Assembly (NCBI GenBank): GCA_007121075.1
Contig: SKMK01000005.1
Coordinates: 1-56,728, forward strand
Source of the DNA: Syntrophomonadaceae bacterium
GTDB lineage: Bacteria; Bacillota; Dethiobacteria; DTU022
Length of the DNA stretch: 56,728 nucleotides
Reading direction: 5' to 3'
Shown: positions 35,131-43,314 of the stretch, piece after piece
How the letters are laid out: the number at the start of each line of letters is the position of its first letter
Numbering within the stretch: position 1 is the stretch's first letter
Notes under the pieces: generated by a model
Told to the model about the DNA's origin: nothing
Database searches by the model: none
Seen by the model: only the letters and a program-made list of their open reading frames with translations
Position numbers and translations under genes: made by a program

Positions 35131-35808
35131 CTAGATACCTTCAATATCTCGGCCAGCGTAAATCTTGCGCAGCTCCTCAATGTCTTTGCCTATCAGTTCA
35201 TCTATTTCATCTTTATAATTTCCTTGTTCCACTTCTTCTATTCGTTTTAAAACATAATCCGGTTTAACCAACGTGTTTTTTGCATAAAGGCGTCGGGCCA
35301 TCATGGCGACATTGTATGGAACCATCTGGGCCAAACACCTGGAGGCACATAAACCACACATTATACAATCAAAAGAGAGCTCCGCTACCTGTTCCAGGTT
35401 TCCTCTTTTAGCGCCGGCTATATAGTCCATCACGGCTATATCCTGGGGGCAAATTTTTGTACATGCGCTGCAACCCAAACATTTAAAAATTTCCGGGTAG
35501 GCCTGCCATAAAGCTTTCACAGGATCTTTAACAGTTTCCAGGTCATATAATGCCTTGTTGGCAGGATAGCTCGGTAAAATTGTTAGAGTCATATTTTCTT
35601 CAATTTGAGTCTGGCAGGCCAATCCAACCTTTATCTGGTGATCACCGGGAACCCGGTAAACTGTGGCACAGGCACCACAAAAACCACCACGGCAACCACA
35701 GCCTCTAATCAGCTGGTAACCGGCATGTTCTATGGCACCCAAAATAGTTGAGCCCTCCGGTACCGAGTATTTTTTACCCATCAAATAAATGGGTATAAGT
35801 TCAGCCAT
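35131..35808 (-). CDS. Iron-sulfur subunit of a fumarate reductase-like complex
   Basis: 225 residues. A 2Fe-2S ferredoxin domain with cysteines C37, C39, C44, C47 and C65 (GCGCRGGFCGACA...C), then two four-cysteine clusters: CLGCSACTKICP (C110, C113, C116, C120) and CIMCGLCASRC (C148, C151, C154, C158). The last proline that normally follows a ferredoxin cysteine is missing in the second cluster (CLAQ). It passes electrons to the flavoprotein encoded next. ATG start after GAGGAGGAAGCATA. It follows the MmgE/PrpD gene and belongs to the same run. Confidence 0.9.
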   Translation of the reverse strand: MAELIPIYLMGKKYSVPEGSTILGAIEHAGYQLIRGCGCRGGFCGACATVYRVPGDHQIKVGLACQTQIEENMTLTILPSYPANKALYDLETVKDPVKALWQAYPEIFKCLGCSACTKICPQDIAVMDYIAGAKRGNLEQVAELSFDCIMCGLCASRCLAQMVPYNVAMMARRLYAKNTLVKPDYVLKRIEEVEQGNYKDEIDELIGKDIEELRKIYAGRDIEGI

Positions 35809-35834
35809 TATGCTTCCTCCTCAACTTGACCGCT

Positions 35835-37169
35835 TCAAATCAACAAATTGTTAATATTTTTTACGTTTTCCAAGTCATCCAGGTCGTTTATAATCCCCTC
35901 TACCCTTGTCTCATCCTTTGTCATTGAAGCCAGCCTCTTAAACTTAAGTTCCAATTCATCCTTGGAGACAGGGTTTTCCGGGTCACCTTTCGGGTAACTG
36001 GTTTCTTTTCTTAAAACTTGACCGTTTTTAAGGGTTATTTCCAAACAACTGGGCCACCTGGCCGGGTAAAGGTTATTCATTTGAGAGTCATCATCCACTG
36101 AACAAATTGAGATAAGTTCCCAAACTTTTGGATCCTTTATAACCGCGGGGTCAAAGCTTTCCAGGACAAGCTCGCCGTCCACCAGAGCCCTGGCCAGGCA
36201 GTAAGGAAGGCTGAATTTTGCTTCAAATGGAGTTCTGGGATCCGGGTTTCCCACAATATCCCTGGCTATGCTGTACGTTTTCACTTTTATACCTGCTATA
36301 TCCTCTGCTTTAATCCCTTCCTTAACAATCTCAATGCCCAGATCCACGATGCCGTGGGTGTGACGGCAAGAGGGATATATTTTATAACTGTTACCTAATA
36401 TCTTGTACATCTCACCAAGACCTTGGATTGCTTTATTTTCATCTATTTCTGATGCAGTTGCTCTAAAAAACCCTTTCTTACCTTCAAGTATTTTTTGCGC
36501 CCCGGTAAAACCTTCTCTAACTAACAAAACTGAAAGTATGCCATTCATGGCCGCTTTACCTGGATGCAGGTGTTTACTCATAGCACCATCTTGTAAGAAT
36601 TCCCATAACCCTGCTGCTTGAGTGCCGGCACTGCCCAAAGCATGCCGGGTCTCTTCCTCATTTAAAGAAAGAACTTTTGCCGCTGCCGCCGCTGCACCAA
36701 AAGTGCCGCAAGTTCCGGTTGTATGCCAGTAATAATAATGTGACGGGGTTATTGCTTCCGCAATGCGAATAGCAGTTTCATAACCAGCTACCACAGCAGT
36801 TATAAAATCTTTTCCGCTGGCACTCTCATGCTCAACCATCGCTGCTGCTGCAGGAATAATCGGCGCTGCCGGGTGTAAAATCGAGCCTTTATGCAGGTCA
36901 TCCATTTCCAAAATATGAGAAGAAACACCGTTAACCAGGGCTGCCTGGCTGACAGAAGTTTTTTCATTAAACCCAATCAACGTAGCCTGCGGATTTCCAC
37001 CTTCTTTTTTGACCATGTCGGCCACTATCTGAGCCGGTTTTTGCCTGGAGCCAGCCAAAACTGAACCCAGCCAATCCATAATGGTCACTTTGGTCATGTC
37101 CACTACGGAAGGAGGAAGATGGATATAATGTAAGCCAGCTATATAAGCGCTTAACGTTTTTGTTATCAT
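35835..37169 (-). CDS. MmgE/PrpD family (2-methylcitrate dehydratase-like) protein
   Basis: 444 residues. Typical pieces are TIMDWLGSVLAGSRQKPAQI, VNGVSSHILEMDDLHKGSILHPAAPIIPAA, AIRIAEAITPSHYYYWHTTGTCGTFGAAAAAAKVL and SYKIYPSCRHTHGIVDLGIE. Members dehydrate 2-methylcitrate, decarboxylate cis-aconitate or hydrate related acids. Between a CitE-like lyase and fumarate reductase-like genes, it probably handles a hydroxylated or unsaturated di/tricarboxylate. Its start codon overlaps the CitE-like stop (ATGA). Confidence 0.92.
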   Translation of the reverse strand: MITKTLSAYIAGLHYIHLPPSVVDMTKVTIMDWLGSVLAGSRQKPAQIVADMVKKEGGNPQATLIGFNEKTSVSQAALVNGVSSHILEMDDLHKGSILHPAAPIIPAAAAMVEHESASGKDFITAVVAGYETAIRIAEAITPSHYYYWHTTGTCGTFGAAAAAAKVLSLNEEETRHALGSAGTQAAGLWEFLQDGAMSKHLHPGKAAMNGILSVLLVREGFTGAQKILEGKKGFFRATASEIDENKAIQGLGEMYKILGNSYKIYPSCRHTHGIVDLGIEIVKEGIKAEDIAGIKVKTYSIARDIVGNPDPRTPFEAKFSLPYCLARALVDGELVLESFDPAVIKDPKVWELISICSVDDDSQMNNLYPARWPSCLEITLKNGQVLRKETSYPKGDPENPVSKDELELKFKRLASMTKDETRVEGIINDLDDLENVKNINNLLI

Positions 37170-38047
37170 GCTTTTCTTGCATCCTTGTGAGCAATTTTTT
37201 CTGCCAACTTCAAGACCCTGCGGGCCCCATTAACTACCGGATAATCTATGAACTTCCCATTATCCATTGTAATCGCGGCATGGCCCTGGGCTTCTGCTTT
37301 CTCAAAAGCGGCTATAACTTTCTTCGCATATTCAATTTCTTCTTCCGAGGGAGAAAAGCTCTTATTTGCTTCCTCTATTTGATCAGGATGAAGGACCAGT
37401 TTTCCTTGAAAACCAAGAGTAACAGCTATCTGTACATCTTTTTTAAATCCTTCAGGATTTTTAATATCCGGATATACGGTATCCAGTGGTGGTTCCAGCC
37501 CCGCTGCCCTGGAAGCATTTACCAAATAAGAGCGGGCAAAAAACAGTTCACTGCCTTGTTCCGTTAATTCAACACCTATATCTGCACTATAATCAACTGC
37601 CCCGAAACACAAACGTTTCACGCGATGTACAGCACTGGCAATTTCATAAGCATTATGAACACCCTTCGCATTTTCCACCAATGGTATTAAGTCTAAAGAG
37701 CCGGCAGACATAGATTGTTTTTCCTCTAGAAGTCCAATTAGCCATTCTACCTTTTGCAGGTCCGCCGGCTCTTCGACTTTTGTCAACATGATCCCGTCAA
37801 GCTCGGGACAAACCACAGCGCTTATATCATCTATAGTCATCCCGGTGCTTAAAGCATTGACTCTAACATAAACAAGGTTTTTCCTTGGCTTTCGGAGAGC
37901 TTCTACAACGAGGGATCTGGCCATGCTTTTTTCTGCTATCGGCACCGAATCTTCCAGGTCCAATATAATCGCATCAGCGTTAAGGTTAAGCGCTTTATCC
38001 ACCCGGCGGGTTACGTTGGCCGGGGCAAACAACAGTGTACGCAGCAT
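37166..38047 (-). CDS. HpcH/HpaI-family acyl-CoA lyase (CitE-like)
   Basis: About 293 residues from ATG 38047 (GTG 38056 also possible). LLFAPANVTRRVDKAL, DAIILDLEDSVP (metal-binding acid residues), VRVNAL and LVENAKGVHNAYEIA are signatures of the CitE/citramalyl-CoA/malyl-CoA lyase group. Such enzymes split 3-hydroxy-acyl-CoA esters into acetyl- or propionyl-CoA plus pyruvate or glyoxylate. Its place directly after a CaiB/BaiF CoA-transferase makes a CoA-transfer-then-cleavage pair likely, like the citramalate/itaconate pathways. The exact substrate is inferred only. Confidence 0.92.
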   Translation of the reverse strand: MLRTLLFAPANVTRRVDKALNLNADAIILDLEDSVPIAEKSMARSLVVEALRKPRKNLVYVRVNALSTGMTIDDISAVVCPELDGIMLTKVEEPADLQKVEWLIGLLEEKQSMSAGSLDLIPLVENAKGVHNAYEIASAVHRVKRLCFGAVDYSADIGVELTEQGSELFFARSYLVNASRAAGLEPPLDTVYPDIKNPEGFKKDVQIAVTLGFQGKLVLHPDQIEEANKSFSPSEEEIEYAKKVIAAFEKAEAQGHAAITMDNGKFIDYPVVNGARRVLKLAEKIAHKDARKA

Positions 38048-38074
38048 ACTCAACACCTGCTTTCCTGGGTTACA

Positions 38075-39280
38075 CTAAATAATCCCTTTTCCCTTTAATT
38101 CTTTCTGTTTATCTTCAGGAATCCCTAAAATATCTCCATAAATTTCCTTGTTATCCTGGCCCTGATCTCTGCCGGTAAAACGCACCTGTCCCGGAGTCCT
38201 GGAGAACTTTGCCAGAACGTTAGGTAACCTCATTGTCCCAAAATCTTGATCTTCAATTTCTACAAATGAAGGCCTTTCATTAAAATGCGGATCCTCATAA
38301 ATCTGGTCCATTTCATAAACAGGCCCGGCTACAGCTCCGGCATCAGATAGTATCTTAAGGACTTCATCCTGGTTGAACTGTTTAATCCACCCTCCAACAA
38401 CCTCATCAAGTTCCTCGACATTCTTAATCCTGCTGGCATTATCAACAAAACGAGGGTCGTCTATCAAATCCTCCCTGTCCATGGCTTTGAACAACTTTTC
38501 TACCACCGGCTGATTGCTGGCCGAAAGAGCTATCCACTTGCCTTCTTTAGTCTCATAAACATTCCTGGGAGCAGCAGAAGCGATTCGACTACCCATTCTT
38601 TGCGATAGCTTGTTTAACACATCATGTTCCATCAACTGGACTTCCATCAAGCGCATAATTGGTTCATAGAGGGTAATGTCAATAATTTGCCCCTTGCCAC
38701 TGCCCAGGGCATCTCTTTCATATAAAGCGGTTAGTATAACCCCCATCCCTGCCATACCGGTTATACCGTCAGCAAGGGCAATGGGAGGAACAGTAGGCGG
38801 TTTATCTGGATGGCCATTTAAAGCTGCAAAACCGCTCATGGCTTCTGCAATAGTGCCAAAACCACCTTTTTTGGAATAAGGCCCCTCCTGGCCGAAACCG
38901 CTGCAGCGCAGCCAAATGAGCCCAAGGTTAACCGAGCTTAACTTATCCCAATCATAGCCCCATTTTTCCATTGTCCCGGGACGAAAGTTTTCAATTAGTA
39001 CGTCGCATTGTTCAATCAGCTTCAAAAAAATATCGGAGCCCTCTTCAGTATTAATTTTTAGAGTTATGCATTTTTTATTCCTGGAAAGGGTTTTCCAAAA
39101 TACACCCTTACCGTCTTTTTCCGAGCCAAAGTAGCGTGAATTATCGCCCCTCTCCGGGTGTTCAATTTTTATCACTTCAGCTCCATAGTCTCCCAAAAAT
39201 GAAGCTGCCCATGGTGCTGACATCATCGTGCCAATATCTAAGACTTTCACTCCCCTGAGCGGTAAGTTGTTCCCCCGCAT
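38075..39280 (-). CDS. CaiB/BaiF family (class III) CoA-transferase
   Basis: 401 residues. N-terminal GVKVLDIGTMMSAPWAASFLGDYGAEVIKIEHPERGD, then WKTLSRNKKCITLKI, VLIENFRPGTMEKWG and LRCSGFGQEGPYSKKGGFGTIAEAMSG are all family signatures. The catalytic aspartate is likely in LADGITGMAG. It moves CoA from a donor acyl-CoA to a carboxylic acid. ATG start after AGGAGGATGATTATTT. It is followed by CitE-like, PrpD-like and fumarate-reductase-like genes with spaces under 30 bp. Confidence 0.93.
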   Translation of the reverse strand: MRGNNLPLRGVKVLDIGTMMSAPWAASFLGDYGAEVIKIEHPERGDNSRYFGSEKDGKGVFWKTLSRNKKCITLKINTEEGSDIFLKLIEQCDVLIENFRPGTMEKWGYDWDKLSSVNLGLIWLRCSGFGQEGPYSKKGGFGTIAEAMSGFAALNGHPDKPPTVPPIALADGITGMAGMGVILTALYERDALGSGKGQIIDITLYEPIMRLMEVQLMEHDVLNKLSQRMGSRIASAAPRNVYETKEGKWIALSASNQPVVEKLFKAMDREDLIDDPRFVDNASRIKNVEELDEVVGGWIKQFNQDEVLKILSDAGAVAGPVYEMDQIYEDPHFNERPSFVEIEDQDFGTMRLPNVLAKFSRTPGQVRFTGRDQGQDNKEIYGDILGIPEDKQKELKGKGII

Positions 39281-39318
39281 AAATAATCATCCTCCTGTAA
39301 ATAATGTGATTGCCAAAA

Positions 39319-39846
39319 TTACTGATCCTTAATATTTATTAAGCCCTCATAGTAAGAATCCAGCGTGTAAATAGCAGCCAGGGGGTTATGACCTAAAATC
39401 CTGTCCTTAACAGCAAATACCATAGTCATGGCATCAGTATATTAAAAAAACAAAGCGTCATGCCCCACACGCAACCCTAACAGGATGTTAAAATGTGTAC
39501 CGGCTTCATTTAATATTTCAGCCTGAACAATGGGGCTGTACATACTTTCATGCCCTCCAACCCACACTTTTTCAGACTACTCTATCCCTATAACCTCTTC
39601 AGGAGTACAACCAGCTTTACAAACAACCGAATCCATCCAAAACCATGAGACTCCAATGCTTTACATAGCTTGCCCGCTTCAGGTTGCAGCCCTGCGCAGT
39701 ACGCCAACCCCATTTTCTTGTAATCCATTTTTTAGCAAATTCTAGCATTTCTTTAAGTCGTGATTTTATAGGTTGCTTAACGGAGGCTTTCGATCTTTAT
39801 TAACATAGCATATGGAACACTTAGCACACTGCGCATTAGTAAACAT
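39319..39846 (-). pseudogene. Decayed DUF1847 (metal-binding) protein gene
   Basis: Pieces of one protein can be read on the minus strand, in order, across two stop codons and several frame changes: MFTNAQCAKCSICYVNK (start 39846, with GGGGGCGATGAA before the ATG), KEMLEFAKK, KKMGLAYCAGLQPEAGKLCKALESHGFG, DSVVCKAGCTPEEVIGIE-stop, YSPIVQAEILNEAGTHFNIL, LGLRVGHDALFF-stop and AVKDRILGHNPLAAIYTLDSYY, then TAA. This matches the DUF1847 family order (Cys-rich start, VGHDxLF, VKDRxLGHNPxAA). It fills the 606-bp gap and was once a full gene. Confidence 0.8.
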
Positions 39847-39886
39847 TTCATCGCCCCCTATACAGCACTATTCATAACCCCTGTGC

Positions 39887-42502
39887 TTAATTGATATGAT
39901 CCTCCGGTTCCAAAACGAAAGTATTTTTACCCATTTGAGACATTTTTGCCCTACCTTTCTCCACCAAGTCAAGATCATATTTCAAACATCTTTTTGCTTC
40001 ATAAACCGCTTCTTTTACATTTAAAGTGCCTATGACCTCATCAAAATTGTTAATTCGTTGTTCTACGGAACCAAAAGGCGTTTCAACCCGTTTTGGATTA
40101 TCCCGATCGATTATTTCTCCGGGCTTAGAGAAAGCATTTTTTCTTGTTGTTGTTATGAAAAAGTTATTATATTCTTTTTCTCCGATCGACCTTCCCTGAA
40201 GATAATCATCAATATAACCGGCCGCCTTTTTACCCGCACCTGCTGCATCGACAACCGTACCGGCTCCAGAAACTAAATCTCCGCCGGCAAAAACTCCGGG
40301 AATGTTTGTTTTTAAAGGCCGGAAACTTTTTTTCGGCTCACCCCAGTTAATATCCTCAAGCTTTAAACTGTAATCAATTTTTTGCAAACTGCCTGTTTGC
40401 CCGGTGGCTAAAATGAGGTTATCAAAAACTTTTGTAAACTCACTTCCATTAACAGGTGTCGCTTTTTCTTGTCCACCTTCTTCAGTAAGCTCCAACCTGG
40501 TCTTGATAAAAGTTATTTTCAAACCCCTATTATCCCTTACAACACTTACAGGAATGGTCAAATATTCAAAGAAAACTCCTTCATTCAAAGCCTGTTCTAT
40601 TTCTTCCTGGATGGCAGGCATTGAGGCCCGATTTCTACGGTAAAAAACCACTACTTCCCGGGCTCCTAAACGCAAAACGGAACGGGAAGTATCGATCGCA
40701 GTGTTCCCACCACCAATTACAGCCACTTTTTTTCCGGGTGCAGAAAATGTACCCTGCTTGCTTTTCTTCAAGAAATCAAGTCCGCTCAGCACCTCCGGCT
40801 TATTCTCCCCCTCAAGGTTTAACAGGTTGGGCACAGAAGAACCGGCAGCAATGAATACAGCCTTAAACCCTTGTTCAAACAAATCCTGCAAAGACAAGTC
40901 TTTACCCACTTCTGTCGAATCTATAACCTCGACTCCTGCACTTAAAATAAAATTCAAATCCAGGTTAATAAAATGTTTTGGCAGCCGGTAAGCGGGGATA
41001 TAATTCAACATCCCACCCAGGTTATCTTCCTTTTCAAACATCGTCGGGTTATAACCCATGCGAGCCAAAAAGTAAGCACAAGTTAGACCGGCCGGCCCGG
41101 AGCCAACTATCGCTACTTTTTCTCCTTCTTGCCTGGTCTTTTTCACTGCCTCTCCGTAGAGATTATTCTGCACCCCATAATTGGTAATAAACTTTTTTAA
41201 GTGCCTTATAGCTAGAGGTTCCCCGTCTTCTCCCCGGCACACTTGTTCACAAGGGCTGTGGCAAACCCGGCTTAGAACATTTGCCAAGGGATTATCTTTT
41301 TTAATGATCTCCAGGGCGTCTTTATACTTATTTTGCGCAACAAGGGTATGGATACGCGGCACATCCTGCTCTAACGGACAGTTTTGAAAACAATCCCCTG
41401 GGAAAAAACTAACACAGGTTACAGAACCTCTGAGCACTTTTGTCCGGCACAAATTACATAATGAGTAAGTTGAAATACACCTTGAAGGCCTGATATCCCC
41501 ATTGAAAATACGGTGAGGTAGATGAGGTTCCGCCAGAAACGGCCTGGCCATAGAAATAAGGTCTACACCTTCATCGAGAATCTCTTGCATCACTTCAGGA
41601 GTTCTAATCCCACCGGCAATTGCCAGGACGGTATTATCGCCTACTGCTTGCCTGAATTTTGGAATGGCATCCCGGAAATAAGCTTCCCTTGTTCCAACTT
41701 TTTTCCTCAATTCTTCTCTTAACTCAGTGATATAGAATAGACCCCCGCTCATTTCTATCAAGTCAAAACCCACCTGGGAAAAACGCTCAGCATATTTAGC
41801 TGTATCTTCAACCCAGTTGCCGCCATGAAAATAATCAGCCGTATTCATCTTTATCCCTACCGGGAAATAATCTCCAACTTTATTTCTAATATTTTCATAA
41901 ATTTCCAGCACTAAACGCATTCTTTTTTCAGGGGTCCCGCCCCATTTATCATTTCTTGAATTGGTGGCAGGGCTTAAAAACAGGGATAATAAATACCTAT
42001 GGGCACCGTGAAGCTGGAGCCCGTCAAAACCCGCCTTTTTTACCCGCAATGCGGCATCGCCAAAAGCATCAATAATGGTATAGATATGTTCTTCACCTAA
42101 ACCATTGACATCCAAGCCGGGATTGCGATGACCACCGGCATCTTCCCAGTGCTGCACTGCGCCGCAGTGAAGCTGAGGCCACACAGAAATTCCTTCTCCG
42201 TAGCGATGAATAGTATCTGCCAAACTCTTTAAACCTGGAATATAATTATCATTGTGAACAACTATTTGTTGATTAAAAAACTTTCCATTTGGGTGAACAG
42301 AGACAGCGCCTGTCATGATCAGCCCTACCCCACCCTCTGCAGCAACCCTGTAAAAGTCCAGCAGATCATTAGTTATAAACCCGTCCCGATCAGCCATTGC
42401 TTCAGCCATTGCAGAACGCATTAACCTGTTTTTCAGGCAGATATTTTTAATAGTTAATGTTGAAAACAACCTGCTGTCATCAGGTTTATATTTAGCAGCC
42501 AT
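39887..42502 (-). CDS. Old-yellow-enzyme / GltD-type fusion oxidoreductase
   Basis: 871 residues from ATG 42502 (GGGGGGAC upstream; an ATG at 42544 is unlikely). Residues 1-340: OYE-like flavin TIM barrel (GFDGLQLHGAHRYLLSLFLSP, AIAGGIRTPE, DLISMARPFLAEP). About 340-425: many cysteines, first the short SLCNLCR region of dienoyl-CoA-reductase type, then a GltD-like N-terminal Fe-S domain (DCFQNCPLEQDVPRIH, CHSPCEQVCRG). About 460-790: FAD and NAD(P) domains with VGSGPAGLTCAYFL and VIGGGNTAIDTSRSVL. The C-terminus is a helical tail. It probably reduces an enoate or enoyl-CoA with NAD(P)H. It lies between kor and CoA-transferase genes. Confidence 0.92.
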   Translation of the reverse strand: MAAKYKPDDSRLFSTLTIKNICLKNRLMRSAMAEAMADRDGFITNDLLDFYRVAAEGGVGLIMTGAVSVHPNGKFFNQQIVVHNDNYIPGLKSLADTIHRYGEGISVWPQLHCGAVQHWEDAGGHRNPGLDVNGLGEEHIYTIIDAFGDAALRVKKAGFDGLQLHGAHRYLLSLFLSPATNSRNDKWGGTPEKRMRLVLEIYENIRNKVGDYFPVGIKMNTADYFHGGNWVEDTAKYAERFSQVGFDLIEMSGGLFYITELREELRKKVGTREAYFRDAIPKFRQAVGDNTVLAIAGGIRTPEVMQEILDEGVDLISMARPFLAEPHLPHRIFNGDIRPSRCISTYSLCNLCRTKVLRGSVTCVSFFPGDCFQNCPLEQDVPRIHTLVAQNKYKDALEIIKKDNPLANVLSRVCHSPCEQVCRGEDGEPLAIRHLKKFITNYGVQNNLYGEAVKKTRQEGEKVAIVGSGPAGLTCAYFLARMGYNPTMFEKEDNLGGMLNYIPAYRLPKHFINLDLNFILSAGVEVIDSTEVGKDLSLQDLFEQGFKAVFIAAGSSVPNLLNLEGENKPEVLSGLDFLKKSKQGTFSAPGKKVAVIGGGNTAIDTSRSVLRLGAREVVVFYRRNRASMPAIQEEIEQALNEGVFFEYLTIPVSVVRDNRGLKITFIKTRLELTEEGGQEKATPVNGSEFTKVFDNLILATGQTGSLQKIDYSLKLEDINWGEPKKSFRPLKTNIPGVFAGGDLVSGAGTVVDAAGAGKKAAGYIDDYLQGRSIGEKEYNNFFITTTRKNAFSKPGEIIDRDNPKRVETPFGSVEQRINNFDEVIGTLNVKEAVYEAKRCLKYDLDLVEKGRAKMSQMGKNTFVLEPEDHIN

Positions 42503-42587
42503 CCTGATGTCCCCCCAAACTATAATTAACAGCAACCATATCAATTAACCAATGAGGCTAAGAGTGGTAAAATACTGGGAAATACAA

Positions 42588-42719
42588 TTAGATTGCTCCA
42601 AGTATTTTATTAATACGCCTTAATCCTTCCTTTATCTAATCCATTCCGGCAGTTTTGGCCGCTACGGCCAGGGTAACAGATGGCTTAATGGATTGGGTTC
42701 GATCAGCCAGGTGGGGCAT
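42588..42719 (-). pseudogene. Class I aminotransferase remnant with internal deletion
   Basis: An ATG at 42719 with a perfect ribosome binding site (AGGAGACAAAAA) starts MPHLADRTQSIKPSVTLAVAA, the N-terminus of aspartate/tyrosine-type aminotransferases (IKPSxTLAVxAKA). After 27 codons comes TAG and then IKEGLRRINKILGAI and TAA, which is the typical C-terminal end of the same family (SMDxIKEGLRRIxK). So about 340 codons were deleted between the two ends, and a sense codon became TAG. It sits between korC and the OYE fusion, where an intact gene probably once formed part of the run. Confidence 0.75.
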
Positions 42720-42743
42720 TTTTTGTCTCCTGATAGTTACCTC

Positions 42744-43313
42744 TTAGACAACCGTTCTACTCTTTTGCACATCCTTCTCCACGATATAATTGTATCCACG
42801 ATCAAAAGCCTCTTTGTTTAATTCTTCTGTTCCTTTGGGAGTCCGGTCAAGTATGGCATTCTTTAACGCCTCCGGAGATACCCAGTCAACAATGGCAGCC
42901 AGTGCACCCAGTGCTACCACATTGGCTGTTATTTCATTGCCGACAGTGTCCCTGGCTATCCCGGTAAGTGGCACTTCGTATACCTCGATATCAGTATCGG
43001 GGATATTTTTAACATGCTCAGGGTCAATGATCATTATTCCCCCGGGCTTTAAATCTTTATGGTATTTATTGCAAGCTTCCTGGGTCATGGCCAAAACCAG
43101 GTCGGGTTTCTGAACTTCCGGATAAACAATAGGATCGGAGCTTATTATCACCTCAGAGCGACAGGCTCCACCCCTGGCTTCAGGTCCATAAGATTTACAG
43201 AGGACAATATACTTATCTTCGTATATGCCTGCCGCTTCAGCTAAAAATGTCCCTGCTAGCATCATGCCCTGTCCACCTGAACCGCTTAACCTCACTTCAA
43301 AATAGTCAGACAT
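42744..43313 (-). CDS. korC: 2-oxoacid:ferredoxin oxidoreductase, gamma subunit
   Basis: About 189 residues from ATG 43313, supported by GGAGGACAGTTAAT. VRLSGSGGQGMMLAGTFLAEAAGI, CKSYGPEARGGACRSEVIIS and the end-piece of a standard gamma domain are present. It binds the CoA side of the reaction in the alpha-beta-gamma enzyme. The start overlaps the last bases of the beta gene region (stop at 43315), indicating coupling. The N-terminal extension up to 43343 is unlikely. Confidence 0.93.
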   Translation of the reverse strand: MSDYFEVRLSGSGGQGMMLAGTFLAEAAGIYEDKYIVLCKSYGPEARGGACRSEVIISSDPIVYPEVQKPDLVLAMTQEACNKYHKDLKPGGIMIIDPEHVKNIPDTDIEVYEVPLTGIARDTVGNEITANVVALGALAAIVDWVSPEALKNAILDRTPKGTEELNKEAFDRGYNYIVEKDVQKSRTVV

Positions 43314-43314
43314 A

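Noticed and set aside
39880-39900. CATATCAAT at the 3' end of the OYE fusion as another LysR site
   Set aside because: It is formed by the last codons of the gene and their stop, without the flanking parts of the box.
42634-42638. TAG in the aminotransferase remnant as a possible pyrrolysine codon
   Set aside because: The gene is missing about 340 codons, so it is decayed; no pyl genes are in the window and no other in-frame TAG use was seen.
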